The notes: generated by a model not told the origin, from the sequence alone. Positions 7,424 through 15,605 are shown, numbered from the stretch's first letter. The stretch: 17,440 bases of DNA from an uncultured Clostridium sp. (GCA_946498265.1 CAMMNR010000020.1:1-17440); one strand, 5' to 3'. Program-made: numbers and translations.

Positions 7424-7530
7424 TTTTTCACATTCCTTTCATAAAGCCAAATTTTGTCGACTCTTTTAATTTATCTAGTATTAATATATATTTTCATATT
7501 CTTATTATAGTGCATTTTCAAATCTGATTC

Positions 7531-7559
7531 ATTATAACATTTAGAATTTATTATTTCAA
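7531..7559 (-). promoter_or_regulatory. SigA-type promoter of the DUF3298-like gene
   Basis: On the minus strand TTGAAA (7554-7559) and TATAAT (7531-7536) are separated by 17 bp, with a TG one base before the -10. The leader to the start codon is about 100 bases. A second TATAAT-like element lies further downstream without a -35. Confidence 0.75.
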
Positions 7560-7576
7560 TACTAAATATCAACAAG

Positions 7577-7632
7577 ATTTCACATAAAAAACACATTATT
7601 TTATTGACTATTCGGCATTTTTAGGGTATCAT
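7577..7632 (+). promoter_or_regulatory. clpE promoter with upstream CACA repeat
   Basis: TTGACT (7604-7609) and TATCAT (7627-7632) are separated by 17 bp, giving a leader of about 34 bases. Just upstream ATTTCACA (7577-7584) and the weaker AAAACACA (7588-7595) repeat with an 11-bp period, like the boxes near htrA. No CtsR heptad pair or CIRCE inverted repeat is seen. Confidence 0.7.
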
Positions 7633-7672
7633 ATATATTGTATAATTTTATTAGAAATGAGGAATTTAAAGT

Positions 7673-10030
7673 ATGTTATGTTCAGAATGTAATAAAAATC
7701 CAGCAATACTTTTTTATAAAAAAATAGAAAATGGCAAAGAGTCTATGGAAGGATATTGTTATGATTGTGCTAAAAAGAAAGGATTAAATCCTAATGAAAT
7801 TTTGGCAAATCAACAAGATATCTTATCAAAAGACCCTGTTAATCTTGCTGATATGTCTAAGCAATTTGAATCTATATTTAAAGATTTAGCTTCAAATATA
7901 AGTTTAGATGATATTGAAAATATGGAAGGAGCTATTACTTTTGATACTACAGATCTTGATAATGAAAACGGACCTAAAGTATCTGGTACAGCAATTCCAC
8001 TTGGTTCTATATTTTCAAATATGTTTGGAACAAATAAGAATGGTGAACAAGAAAATCCAGAAACTAGTAATGGAAGAAAAAAAGTAAGAGTTGAAAAGAA
8101 GAAAAATCAAAAACAAGCTAAAAAGAAAAAGTTTTTAGATAATTTTGGTACTAATTTAACTAATAAAGCTAAAAATAATGAGTTAGATATTGTTATAGGT
8201 AGAGACAAAGAAATCCAAAGGATTATACAAATTTTAAATAGACGTTCTAAAAATAATCCTTGCTTAATTGGTGAACCTGGTGTTGGTAAAACTGCCATAG
8301 CACAAGGTTTAGCTATTAAAATTGCTAATAAAAATGTTCCAGCTAAACTTTTAAATAAAGAAGTTTACCTACTAGACATGACCGCTGTTATAGCTGGTAC
8401 TCAATTTAGAGGGCAGTTTGAGTCAAGAATGAAAGGTATTATTGATGAATGTAAAGAATATGGAAATATTATCTTAGTAATTGATGAAATTCATAATATA
8501 ATTGGTGCAGGTGATGGCGAACATTCTATGAATGCTGCAAACATTTTAAAACCCGCACTATCTAATGGTGAAATCCAATTAATCGGTACTACTACTTTAA
8601 AAGAATATAGAAAATATATCGAAAAAGACTCTGCTTTAGAAAGACGTTTTCAACAAGTTTTAGTAGAAGAACCTACTGTTGACGATTCTATTGGTATATT
8701 AGAAGGTATCAAGAAATATTATGAAGAATATCATAAAGTAAAAATTTCATCAGATGTAATCAGACAGGCTGTTATTATGTCTGAAAAATATATTCATGAT
8801 AGATTTTTACCAGATAAAGCAATAGATATTTTAGATGAAGCTTGTTCTAGAATTAATTTGGAAAATAAAGAACTATTTAAACTTGAAATGTTAAAACAAG
8901 AACTTGTTCAAGTTCAAAATGAAAAAGAAGAAGTCATTGCAGCAGATTCAACAGAAGATTATCAAAGAGCTGCTGATTTAAAAACTCGTGAATGTCAATT
9001 AATTGAAGAAATTGATAAATTAAATAGTAAAATGAAACTAAAACAACTTACCATTCAAGACATTGCAAATGTTATTGAAAGCTGGACCAAAATTCCAGTT
9101 AAAAAAATAACAGAAGCTGAAACACAAAAATTATTAAATTTAGAAACAAATCTTCATAAAAGGATAATTGGCCAGGAAGAAGCTGTAAATGCTGTTTCTA
9201 GGGCAATTAGGAGAAATAGAGCAGGATTAAAAAGCACTAACAGACCACCTTCATTTATATTTGTTGGTCCAACAGGTGTAGGAAAGACTGAACTTGCCAA
9301 ATCATTAGCATATGAGATGTTTGGTTCTGAAGATTCTATTATAAGAATTGACATGTCAGAATATATGGAAAGTCATTCTACTTCTAAATTAATAGGTGCT
9401 CCTCCTGGATATGTAGGTTATGATGATGCTGGTCAATTAACAGATAAAGTTAAAAGAAAACCTTATTCTATTATTCTTTTAGATGAAATAGAAAAAGCTC
9501 ATCCAGACGTATTTAACATCTTATTACAAGTGTTAGATGATGGAAAATTGACAGATAGTCAAGGAAATACTGTTAGCTTTTCAAATACAATTATTATAAT
9601 GACATCAAATGCAGGTTCTAATTTGAATACTAATTCTATTGGCTTTGGAAAACAAACTGTTGATAAAAATAAAGTAATGGATAGTTTAAAAGATATTTTT
9701 AGACCTGAATTTTTAAATAGAGTTGATGAAATTGTTTCATTTGATCCTTTAACAAAAGAACAATTATTACAAATTGTTGACTTAATGTTAAAAGATACTA
9801 TAAAAGCTTTATCAGATAAAGATATAAAAATTAATTTTTCTAAAAAATCAAAAGATTATATTTTAGAAAAAGGAACAGACATAAAATTTGGTGCAAGACC
9901 TCTAAGAAGAGCAATTCAAAGATATGTTGAAGATGAATTATCTGAAATGATTTTAAGAAGTCAATTATTAGATGGTCAAACTGTAAATGTAGATTTACAA
10001 AATAATGAATTAAAATTTGAAGTTATTTAG
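7673..10030 (+). CDS. clpE: ClpE-type Clp ATPase with N-terminal zinc finger
   Basis: This HSP100 unfoldase threads substrates into ClpP. The 785-residue protein starts with a four-Cys zinc finger (Cys3, Cys6, Cys29, Cys32) in place of the double Clp_N repeat of ClpC, which is the ClpE layout. A poorly conserved linker rich in Lys (about 40-160) follows. The first AAA+ domain has GEPGVGKT at 200-207 and VIDEIHN. A UVR-like coiled segment spans about 427-455. The second AAA+ domain has GPTGVGKT at 532-539 and LLDEIEKAHPDVF. IGFG at 656-659 is the expected ClpP-docking loop, and a D2-small domain ends the protein. GAGGA lies 9 bases before the ATG. pgsA follows after 9 bp. Annotation as ClpC is an alternative, since databases often do not separate the two. 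Confidence 0.93.
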   Translation: MLCSECNKNPAILFYKKIENGKESMEGYCYDCAKKKGLNPNEILANQQDILSKDPVNLADMSKQFESIFKDLASNISLDDIENMEGAITFDTTDLDNENGPKVSGTAIPLGSIFSNMFGTNKNGEQENPETSNGRKKVRVEKKKNQKQAKKKKFLDNFGTNLTNKAKNNELDIVIGRDKEIQRIIQILNRRSKNNPCLIGEPGVGKTAIAQGLAIKIANKNVPAKLLNKEVYLLDMTAVIAGTQFRGQFESRMKGIIDECKEYGNIILVIDEIHNIIGAGDGEHSMNAANILKPALSNGEIQLIGTTTLKEYRKYIEKDSALERRFQQVLVEEPTVDDSIGILEGIKKYYEEYHKVKISSDVIRQAVIMSEKYIHDRFLPDKAIDILDEACSRINLENKELFKLEMLKQELVQVQNEKEEVIAADSTEDYQRAADLKTRECQLIEEIDKLNSKMKLKQLTIQDIANVIESWTKIPVKKITEAETQKLLNLETNLHKRIIGQEEAVNAVSRAIRRNRAGLKSTNRPPSFIFVGPTGVGKTELAKSLAYEMFGSEDSIIRIDMSEYMESHSTSKLIGAPPGYVGYDDAGQLTDKVKRKPYSIILLDEIEKAHPDVFNILLQVLDDGKLTDSQGNTVSFSNTIIIMTSNAGSNLNTNSIGFGKQTVDKNKVMDSLKDIFRPEFLNRVDEIVSFDPLTKEQLLQIVDLMLKDTIKALSDKDIKINFSKKSKDYILEKGTDIKFGARPLRRAIQRYVEDELSEMILRSQLLDGQTVNVDLQNNELKFEVI

Positions 10031-10039
10031 GAGAAAGAA

Positions 10040-10645
10040 ATGTTAAAATATTTACCAAATACATTAACAATAATAAGATTTATATTGATACCAGTAATTA
10101 TATTTTATATTTTTACTGGTAACTATATATTAGCTTTGATATTTTTTACTATATCAGCTATTACTGATGTTGCTGATGGCTTCATTGCTAGGAAATATAA
10201 TTTTGTATCAAACTTTGGGAAATTGATGGATCCATTGGCTGATAAACTAACACAAATAACTACTTTGGCCTCTCTTGTACTTGTACATATAATTCCTATT
10301 TGGATTTTGATAATAGTATTATCTAAGGAATTTATAATGATAATAGGTGCTTCTTTCCTTTATGGAAAAGATGTTGTAGTTTATAGTAAATGGTACGGGA
10401 AATTATCAACTGTATTACTATATTTGGCTATAGTAGCTTCTTTATTGATTAAACAATTTGATTTACCTGAATTCTATTCTAATTTAGATTTTTGGTTATA
10501 TTGTTTAGCTTTAACAGCAACTATCTTTTCTTTGATTATGTATATAAGAGATTTGTATAATAAAGGTTTCATTGATAAACAAGATTTAAAAAAAGAAGTT
10601 ACTGTTGATAAGGCTGTAAAAAAGGGACGTTCCTACAATCCCTAA
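10040..10645 (+). CDS. pgsA: CDP-diacylglycerol-glycerol-3-phosphate 3-phosphatidyltransferase
   Basis: PgsA makes phosphatidylglycerophosphate from CDP-diacylglycerol and glycerol 3-phosphate, the committed step to phosphatidylglycerol and cardiolipin. The 201-residue membrane protein has the full CDP-alcohol phosphotransferase motif: Asp43, Asp46-Gly47, Ala50-Arg51, Gly60, Asp64 and Asp68 (DVADGFIAR...GKLMDPLADK). The N-terminus LPNTLTIIRF is typical, and several hydrophobic segments follow. It begins 9 bp after clpE, with AGGAG overlapping the clpE stop codon, so translation is probably coupled. The final residues GRSYNP and the stop codon come from the left arm of the GGGGACG palindrome, replacing whatever C-terminus it once had. 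Confidence 0.95.
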   Translation: MLKYLPNTLTIIRFILIPVIIFYIFTGNYILALIFFTISAITDVADGFIARKYNFVSNFGKLMDPLADKLTQITTLASLVLVHIIPIWILIIVLSKEFIMIIGASFLYGKDVVVYSKWYGKLSTVLLYLAIVASLLIKQFDLPEFYSNLDFWLYCLALTATIFSLIMYIRDLYNKGFIDKQDLKKEVTVDKAVKKGRSYNP

Positions 10646-10884
10646 AATTCGGGACATAGGGGACGGACCTTTGGAAATTTACCATTTTGGGGACGCGTCC
10701 AAAAAGGGAATTTATTAAAAATATTTTACATTAATCAATCAAAAGTATTATATATAATACTTTGTTTGTTATAGTAAAAAATGGTATAGAATTAAAATCC
10801 CCTTTTTGGACGCGTCCCCAAAATGGTAAAATTCCAAAGGTCCGTCCCCTATGTCCCGAATTTTAGGGATTGAAGGAACGTCCC
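10624..10884. repeat. 261-bp GGGGACG palindromic element between convergent genes
   Basis: Two arms of 90 bp (10624-10713 and 10795-10884) are inverted copies with 87 of 90 positions complementary and no gaps, around an 81-bp AT-rich centre. Each arm carries three GGGGACG-type units at about 30-36 bp spacing: GGGACGTTCC, GGGGACGGACC and GGGGACGCGTCC. The last contains a perfect 10-bp palindrome, GGACGCGTCC. The centre holds a perfect 22-bp AT palindrome (10742-10763, half-site AAAGTATTATA). The element fills the whole gap between the convergent pgsA and bofC-like genes and overlaps the pgsA stop codon. It has no coding capacity, so it is a candidate non-autonomous (MITE- or REP/BIME-like) element. 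No flanking target duplication is evident by eye. Confidence 0.9.
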
Positions 10885-10891
10885 CTATCTA

Positions 10892-11494
10892 CTATTCAAA
10901 ATCTTCTATTAATTGATTCAATTCTTGCTGTCCATTAACTCTTATTCCATTCTGCATTTCAATTTTATCTGTATCAGTCAAATAATCTGTTGAAATTTGT
11001 GTTGTTTCATATTCTTGTTCTTCTCCGTTCTCCAATATTTTATAGACCACTACTTTTCCATCTTTTTCTTTTACTAAATAATGTTCTCCACATTCCCCGT
11101 CAACTTCTCTATACAAAATCACTTCATTAGAAGCAAACTTTTCTACTTGCCATTCTGTATATTTTTCTTCTATATCATTTTTTGTACAATTAATTAATTC
11201 TTGTGGCATATTATTATATTCTTCTTTAGTATGTTCACATCCTTTATAATATGTTTTATATGTTATTGAAGAATTTGGCGATATTTTCTCCTCACTTGAG
11301 TTTGTTTCTAACATATTACTATTTTCTAGTTCTTCATATTCGTCTGTACAGTCATCTAGAATGTTTTCATCAGATACCTTTGTTTCAACTGATTCTGGCT
11401 TTTCATTTTCATCAGGTTTAGAAATAAGTATTCCTGTAATGACTGCTCCTAATACTACTACAATACATATCATTGTTATGATTACTTTATTCAT
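10892..11494 (-). CDS. BofC C-terminal-domain-like membrane protein
   Basis: The 200-residue product has an N-terminal membrane anchor or signal (about 4-24), an acidic low-complexity linker (to about 72), and a C-terminal domain. That domain resembles the BofC_C family of Clostridia: TYYKGCEHTKEEY, NEVILYREVDGECGEHYLVKEKDGKVVVY, and a terminal ELNQLIEDFE. Cys86/His88 and Cys135/His138 are notable conserved-looking pairs. In Bacillus, BofC acts in the intermembrane space of the sporangium on the SigK checkpoint. In clostridia such proteins often lack a known role, and nothing in the window shows that this organism sporulates. GGAGGG lies a few bases before the ATG. The stop codon is 8 bases before the right arm of the 10624-10884 palindrome, so this protein keeps its natural end. 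Confidence 0.75.
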   Translation of the reverse strand: MNKVIITMICIVVVLGAVITGILISKPDENEKPESVETKVSDENILDDCTDEYEELENSNMLETNSSEEKISPNSSITYKTYYKGCEHTKEEYNNMPQELINCTKNDIEEKYTEWQVEKFASNEVILYREVDGECGEHYLVKEKDGKVVVYKILENGEEQEYETTQISTDYLTDTDKIEMQNGIRVNGQQELNQLIEDFE

Positions 11495-11598
11495 ATAAAT
11501 CCCTCCATTTTAGCAATATATACCAAATAAATAACTTTAATATTTTTAGTAGTATTTACATTTTTGTTAAATTTATACATTTCTTCTTAGAAACATTG

Positions 11599-11704
11599 TT
11601 GCCAAAGGGGACGGGCTATTTTGGCACTGCTCATATAATACATTTTTATTTTATTAAATGCTGAGCAAGTAAAGTGTGCCAAAATAGCCCGTCCCTTTTG
11701 GCAC
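11599..11704. repeat. Paired REP-like hairpins (GGGACGGGC family) at the comEC 3' end
   Basis: Two inverted 27-bp arms (11601-11627 and 11676-11702, one mismatch) surround a 48-bp centre in which GCTCA (11629-11633) and TGAGC (11662-11666) also pair. Each arm is itself a hairpin. In the right arm GTGCCAAAA (11676-11684) and TTTTGGCAC (11696-11704) are exact complements around an 11-base loop with GGGACGGGC on the minus strand. This is the layout of a bacterial interspersed mosaic element made of two opposed REPs. It shares the GGGACGG core with the 10624-10884 element but not the rest. The comEC reading frame ends inside it. Confidence 0.85.
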
Positions 11705-14185
11705 ATAAATTGAAATTTCTCCATTTTTATCTGTTCTAAAAATTTTTACCCCAAAGTTTTCTAATCTTTTTATTATTTCATCTGATGGATGTCCAAACAT
11801 ATTATTTTCCCCTACTCCAATCAAACAAATTTTAGGATTAACAACTTTTAAAAATTCTTCCGTTGTCGATGTTTTAGAACCATGATGTGCAATTTTAAGG
11901 ACTGTAGATTTGAGTTTTTCCACATTTTTTCCATACAAAGTTAATATTTTTTCTTCTGCTATTTCTTCTATATCTCCCGTGAAAAGCATTGAAAAATCGT
12001 TATATTGTAGTTTAAAAACTAGAGCATTATTATTTAAAACATTTTCTTGTATCTGTTCTTCAATCGGCCACAAAATATCAAAATACAAATTTTTTTCTAT
12101 TTTTATCTTATCTCCCTGTTTTACAATCTTTACATTTATTTTTTTATCTTTTACAATACTCAAAAATTTTTGATAATTCTCTGAATTTTCTATTTGTTTT
12201 GATATAAATATTTTACCAATTTTCAGTTCTTCTAATATCGTTAGAATTCCACCTACATGGTCTTGGTCAAAATGAGATATAAATACATAGTCAATTTTTG
12301 TATAACCTCTATCTAAAATATATGGTAATACCACACTTTCCCCTACATCATATTCTTTCGAAGTACTTCCTCCTCCATCTATCAAAATAGTTTTATTACA
12401 TGGTGTTACTATAAAAGTACAGTCTCCTTGTCCTACATCTATAAAATGTATTTTTAAGTTTTTAGGAATTATATTATAGATAAAAATTAGAATTGAAAAG
12501 AATAAAATTACTTTTACAATTTTTTTCTTATTTTGATTTAATTTATACTTCATGAGTGAAAATAAATTTTTGACTCTGATTTCTGTATAGTTTGGATTTT
12601 TTAGACTGAATGCATTATATATAATATTTACAATTAATATAAAAATATAATATATAATTATCTGCCAAACTTTAGGAGTAGAAATATATATTTTTGAAAA
12701 TGGTAAATTACTAACTTCTGAAATAAAAATTAAAATTTTGATACCTAAAAGTACTATTCCTGAAAAAAATTTTGCAATTTCTATTGAAATAAATGAGATA
12801 ATCACACATATAAAACCTATTATTATAAGAGGCCCTATTATAACACTTACTAAAAGATTTGATATAAAAAAATATATTCCTAACATATTAAAATGATATA
12901 ATAATATTGGTAATATCATAATTTGTGCTGAAAATGTAACTGATAATATTTGTTTTATATTATCTACCAATAAAATTATTTTCCTATTTATCCTATATTT
13001 TATTTTTTTGTTCTTTATCTTTATATTTCTAAAAAAATTATATATATTTTTATTAAAAACAATAATTCCAATTGTTCCTAAATATGATAATTGTAATCCC
13101 ACATTTGTTATTAAAAACGGATTATATATCAGTAATATTAATAAAGAAAATGCTATTGATGTGTAAATATCGTTTTTCCTATATATTAATTTCGAAATTA
13201 TTACTAATATTCCCATTATGCTCGCTCTTACAATTGATGGTGAAAATCCTGTAATAAACATATATATAATTAATATAAATAATGTTACAATTCTTGTTTT
13301 CCTTTTTCCCAGTATTTTCTTTAAAATTAATTCTACACCTAAAATTATATATGTTATATGCATCCCTGAAATAGCTAAAACATGTGATATGTTAGCTATC
13401 TTAAAACTGTTTTGTATACTTTCTTCTATATTTTTAGTATCTCCTAATATTAACCCTAAAAATATGGAACTATATTTTTCTGGCATTAACTTATTTATAT
13501 TATCAATTATTTTTAATTTAACTTTATTAGATAATAAGCTAATCATATTTACATTATTTTCTGAAATCATTCTAATTTCTTCAGCTTTTAAAGTCCCATA
13601 AACATTTATAGATTTTAAATAACTACTATAATCAAATCCGCCAAAATTTCTTTTTGTAGATGGTTTAGTATATTCTGCTTTTATATATATTTTGTCACCA
13701 TATTTTAAATTAATATCTTCCTTTTTATCTACATTTAAAAGCAATTGTGAATTTTCATAATTTTTTGATGTATTTTGATTAATTACTTTATCAACTTTTA
13801 TTTTATATACATTTTTAAATTCTTTTTCTTCTTTATTACTTACAATTGTAGCCACTAATATTAGTTTTTGCTCATCTGCATATAAATTATCATAATTTTT
13901 ATTTTGAATTTTGACTATTGTATTAGAAATAATGGATGTTATTAAAATTATAAATATAACTTTTCGATTAAAAAATATTTTCAGATACCTTACATATCTT
14001 TTTAATGATAGTAATTTTAATTTGTTATTCTGTATTTTTGTTTTCCTATTTCTGAATTTTGAGATAAAAAAATATATAGCTATAATTGGAAAATATAAGA
14101 GGACTATACTAAATTCATTGTATAGCCCCCATATTATCCCAATTATATAACCTACAAGTATTGTTAAAATTGGTCTTTTATTCAT
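11654..14185 (-). CDS. comEC: ComEC/Rec2-type DNA uptake channel with metallo-beta-lactamase domain
   Basis: ComEC forms the membrane pore for single-stranded DNA entry in natural transformation. The 843-residue protein has an N-terminal DUF4131-like region and a multi-helix Competence domain (with HVLAISGMHITYI). From about residue 580 there is a beta-lactamase-fold domain with HFIDVGQGDCTFI, ISHFDQDHVGGI, TGDIEE and IAHHGSKTST, so the HxDxDH metal set is intact. The open frame extends upstream to 14338, but that part overlaps nlpC. ATG 14185 gives the normal start MNKRPILTILVGYIIG and has AAAGGA 13 bases upstream. The last 16 residues (from VPKGTGYFGT to the stop) are encoded by the REP-like element; the native end was probably near GEISIY. 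It follows the NlpC/P60 gene by 61 bp. Confidence 0.94.
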   Translation of the reverse strand: MNKRPILTILVGYIIGIIWGLYNEFSIVLLYFPIIAIYFFISKFRNRKTKIQNNKLKLLSLKRYVRYLKIFFNRKVIFIILITSIISNTIVKIQNKNYDNLYADEQKLILVATIVSNKEEKEFKNVYKIKVDKVINQNTSKNYENSQLLLNVDKKEDINLKYGDKIYIKAEYTKPSTKRNFGGFDYSSYLKSINVYGTLKAEEIRMISENNVNMISLLSNKVKLKIIDNINKLMPEKYSSIFLGLILGDTKNIEESIQNSFKIANISHVLAISGMHITYIILGVELILKKILGKRKTRIVTLFILIIYMFITGFSPSIVRASIMGILVIISKLIYRKNDIYTSIAFSLLILLIYNPFLITNVGLQLSYLGTIGIIVFNKNIYNFFRNIKIKNKKIKYRINRKIILLVDNIKQILSVTFSAQIMILPILLYHFNMLGIYFFISNLLVSVIIGPLIIIGFICVIISFISIEIAKFFSGIVLLGIKILIFISEVSNLPFSKIYISTPKVWQIIIYYIFILIVNIIYNAFSLKNPNYTEIRVKNLFSLMKYKLNQNKKKIVKVILFFSILIFIYNIIPKNLKIHFIDVGQGDCTFIVTPCNKTILIDGGGSTSKEYDVGESVVLPYILDRGYTKIDYVFISHFDQDHVGGILTILEELKIGKIFISKQIENSENYQKFLSIVKDKKINVKIVKQGDKIKIEKNLYFDILWPIEEQIQENVLNNNALVFKLQYNDFSMLFTGDIEEIAEEKILTLYGKNVEKLKSTVLKIAHHGSKTSTTEEFLKVVNPKICLIGVGENNMFGHPSDEIIKRLENFGVKIFRTDKNGEISIYVPKGTGYFGTLYLLSI

Positions 14186-14246
14186 ATTTAATATGTTTTC
14201 CTTTCTTAATATACATCTGGTTAAGCAAAATAATTTTTCCAACCAG

Positions 14247-15524
14247 TTATATAACTCTTCTTGCCCCAACATAATTATTAAAGTAATATCCTGAATTGAT
14301 TGTATCAGTTGTAACACCTCTAGATGGATTAGCTGCATGTATCATCATTCCTCCACCTAAATAAATTCCAACATGATTTATTCCAGATTTACCAAACATT
14401 AATAAATCTCCTGGTTGTAAATTAGCTTTTTCTACCCCTGTACCATTACTATATTGACCTGCTGCTGTTCTACTTAAACTTACTCCATGTAATTTAAATA
14501 CATAACTTGTAAAACCTGAGCAGTCGAATCCTGTACTTGGTGATGAACCACCATATACATATTTATATCCTAAATATTGTTTTGCTGTTTCAATAACTGT
14601 TGCACCTTTTCCAGATGAAACTACATTGTTTGAAGTATTTGTTTCTTGAGTAGTATTTTTATTACTAGTGGTTGCACTTTCTTCTTCATCCCTTCGAGGT
14701 GCCATACTTCTGTTAGTTTCTTGTCTTGTATCTGATAAAAGAGCTGTTGAAATATATCCTTCTTTATCATTTATTTTTACTCTACTCCATCCGTTTTCTT
14801 CTGCATATATATCCACTGGAGTATTAAGTTCTAAAGTAGTTACAATTTCTGCTGAAGTATTTGCTTCTTTTCTTAAATTAACTGTTGCTGAATTTACATA
14901 TTGTGTTTTTATTTTTACTTCTTCTTGTGGTTGAGCTGGCTCTTGTTGTGGTTCTTCTTGCTGAACTTCTTCTACTTCTTTTAATTTATCTTGTCTTATC
15001 CATCCTTTTGTAGTACTTGTTTCTACACATGCCCATCCATTTATTACTTCTGTAACTGTTACTTCTTCATCTGTTTTAACTTCTACTATATCAGTTGCAT
15101 TAATAGCTGGAACTATTTTTAATTTTGTATCTTCTACAATTTTCTTTTTACCATACATATCTGTAGGAACTTCATTCTCTACTTGATTGCTTTCTTGATT
15201 TTCTGTTGAAGTAGCATTAGTATTTGTTACATTTTCACCTGTATTTTCATTTACTGTTACTAAATCATTTCTTAAATATCCTGTAACATCTTTATATTTT
15301 ATTTGATACCATTCACCTGCTTGTTGTAAAATTTCTACTTCTTCATTTAATGAAATTAATTCTACAATTTCACTGTTTGCGTTTGCTTCTCTTCTAAGTC
15401 TCGCTGTTTCAACATTAATTTTTCCTGTAGTTGCTGCTAAACTACTATGGTTCATAAAAAACAAATTAAAAATACATATAAATACGATTATTAACATGCT
15501 TTTTATAATTTTTTTCTTATTCAT
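14247..15524 (-). CDS. Secreted NlpC/P60 peptidoglycan hydrolase with three SH3-like domains
   Basis: NlpC/P60 enzymes cut D-Glu-meso-DAP or related bonds in peptidoglycan stem peptides. The 425-residue protein has a signal peptide (about 1-31, ending SSLAA) and three bacterial SH3 repeats (about 34-92, 128-184, 207-265). A Ser/Thr/Asn-rich linker and a C-terminal NlpC/P60 domain (from about 306) follow. Catalytic Cys335 is in GFDCSGF, His384 in NHVGIYLGGG, and His396 in MMIHAANP. The first and third SH3 repeats have the common VNLRKEAN/ARLRREAN core; the middle one is divergent. A Gln/Glu/Pro-rich spacer (185-205) separates repeats two and three. AAGGAG lies 9 bases before the ATG, and a near-consensus promoter is at 15577-15605. 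comEC probably shares the transcript. Confidence 0.95.
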   Translation of the reverse strand: MNKKKIIKSMLIIVFICIFNLFFMNHSSLAATTGKINVETARLRREANANSEIVELISLNEEVEILQQAGEWYQIKYKDVTGYLRNDLVTVNENTGENVTNTNATSTENQESNQVENEVPTDMYGKKKIVEDTKLKIVPAINATDIVEVKTDEEVTVTEVINGWACVETSTTKGWIRQDKLKEVEEVQQEEPQQEPAQPQEEVKIKTQYVNSATVNLRKEANTSAEIVTTLELNTPVDIYAEENGWSRVKINDKEGYISTALLSDTRQETNRSMAPRRDEEESATTSNKNTTQETNTSNNVVSSGKGATVIETAKQYLGYKYVYGGSSPSTGFDCSGFTSYVFKLHGVSLSRTAAGQYSNGTGVEKANLQPGDLLMFGKSGINHVGIYLGGGMMIHAANPSRGVTTDTINSGYYFNNYVGARRVI

Positions 15525-15576
15525 TTTATATTACTCCTTACTAATAATATATTACATCCTGTCTTTTGACGTTAAC

Positions 15577-15605
15577 AGTATACACATAATAGATAAATTT
15601 GTCAA
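15577..15605 (-). promoter_or_regulatory. SigA-type promoter of the NlpC/P60-comEC transcript
   Basis: On the minus strand TTGACA (15600-15605) and TATACT (15577-15582) are separated by exactly 17 bp. It diverges from the rplM promoter, with about 60 bp between the two -35 elements. Confidence 0.85.

Noticed and set aside
10624..11704. The GGGGACG repeats as a CRISPR array
   Set aside because: Units are inverted palindromes at gene ends with unequal spacing. There are no regular unique spacers and no cas genes.
14186..14338. A 51-residue upstream extension of comEC overlapping the NlpC/P60 gene
   Set aside because: The extension is out of frame over nlpC coding sequence. The ATG at 14185 gives the expected family N-terminus and has a ribosome binding site.
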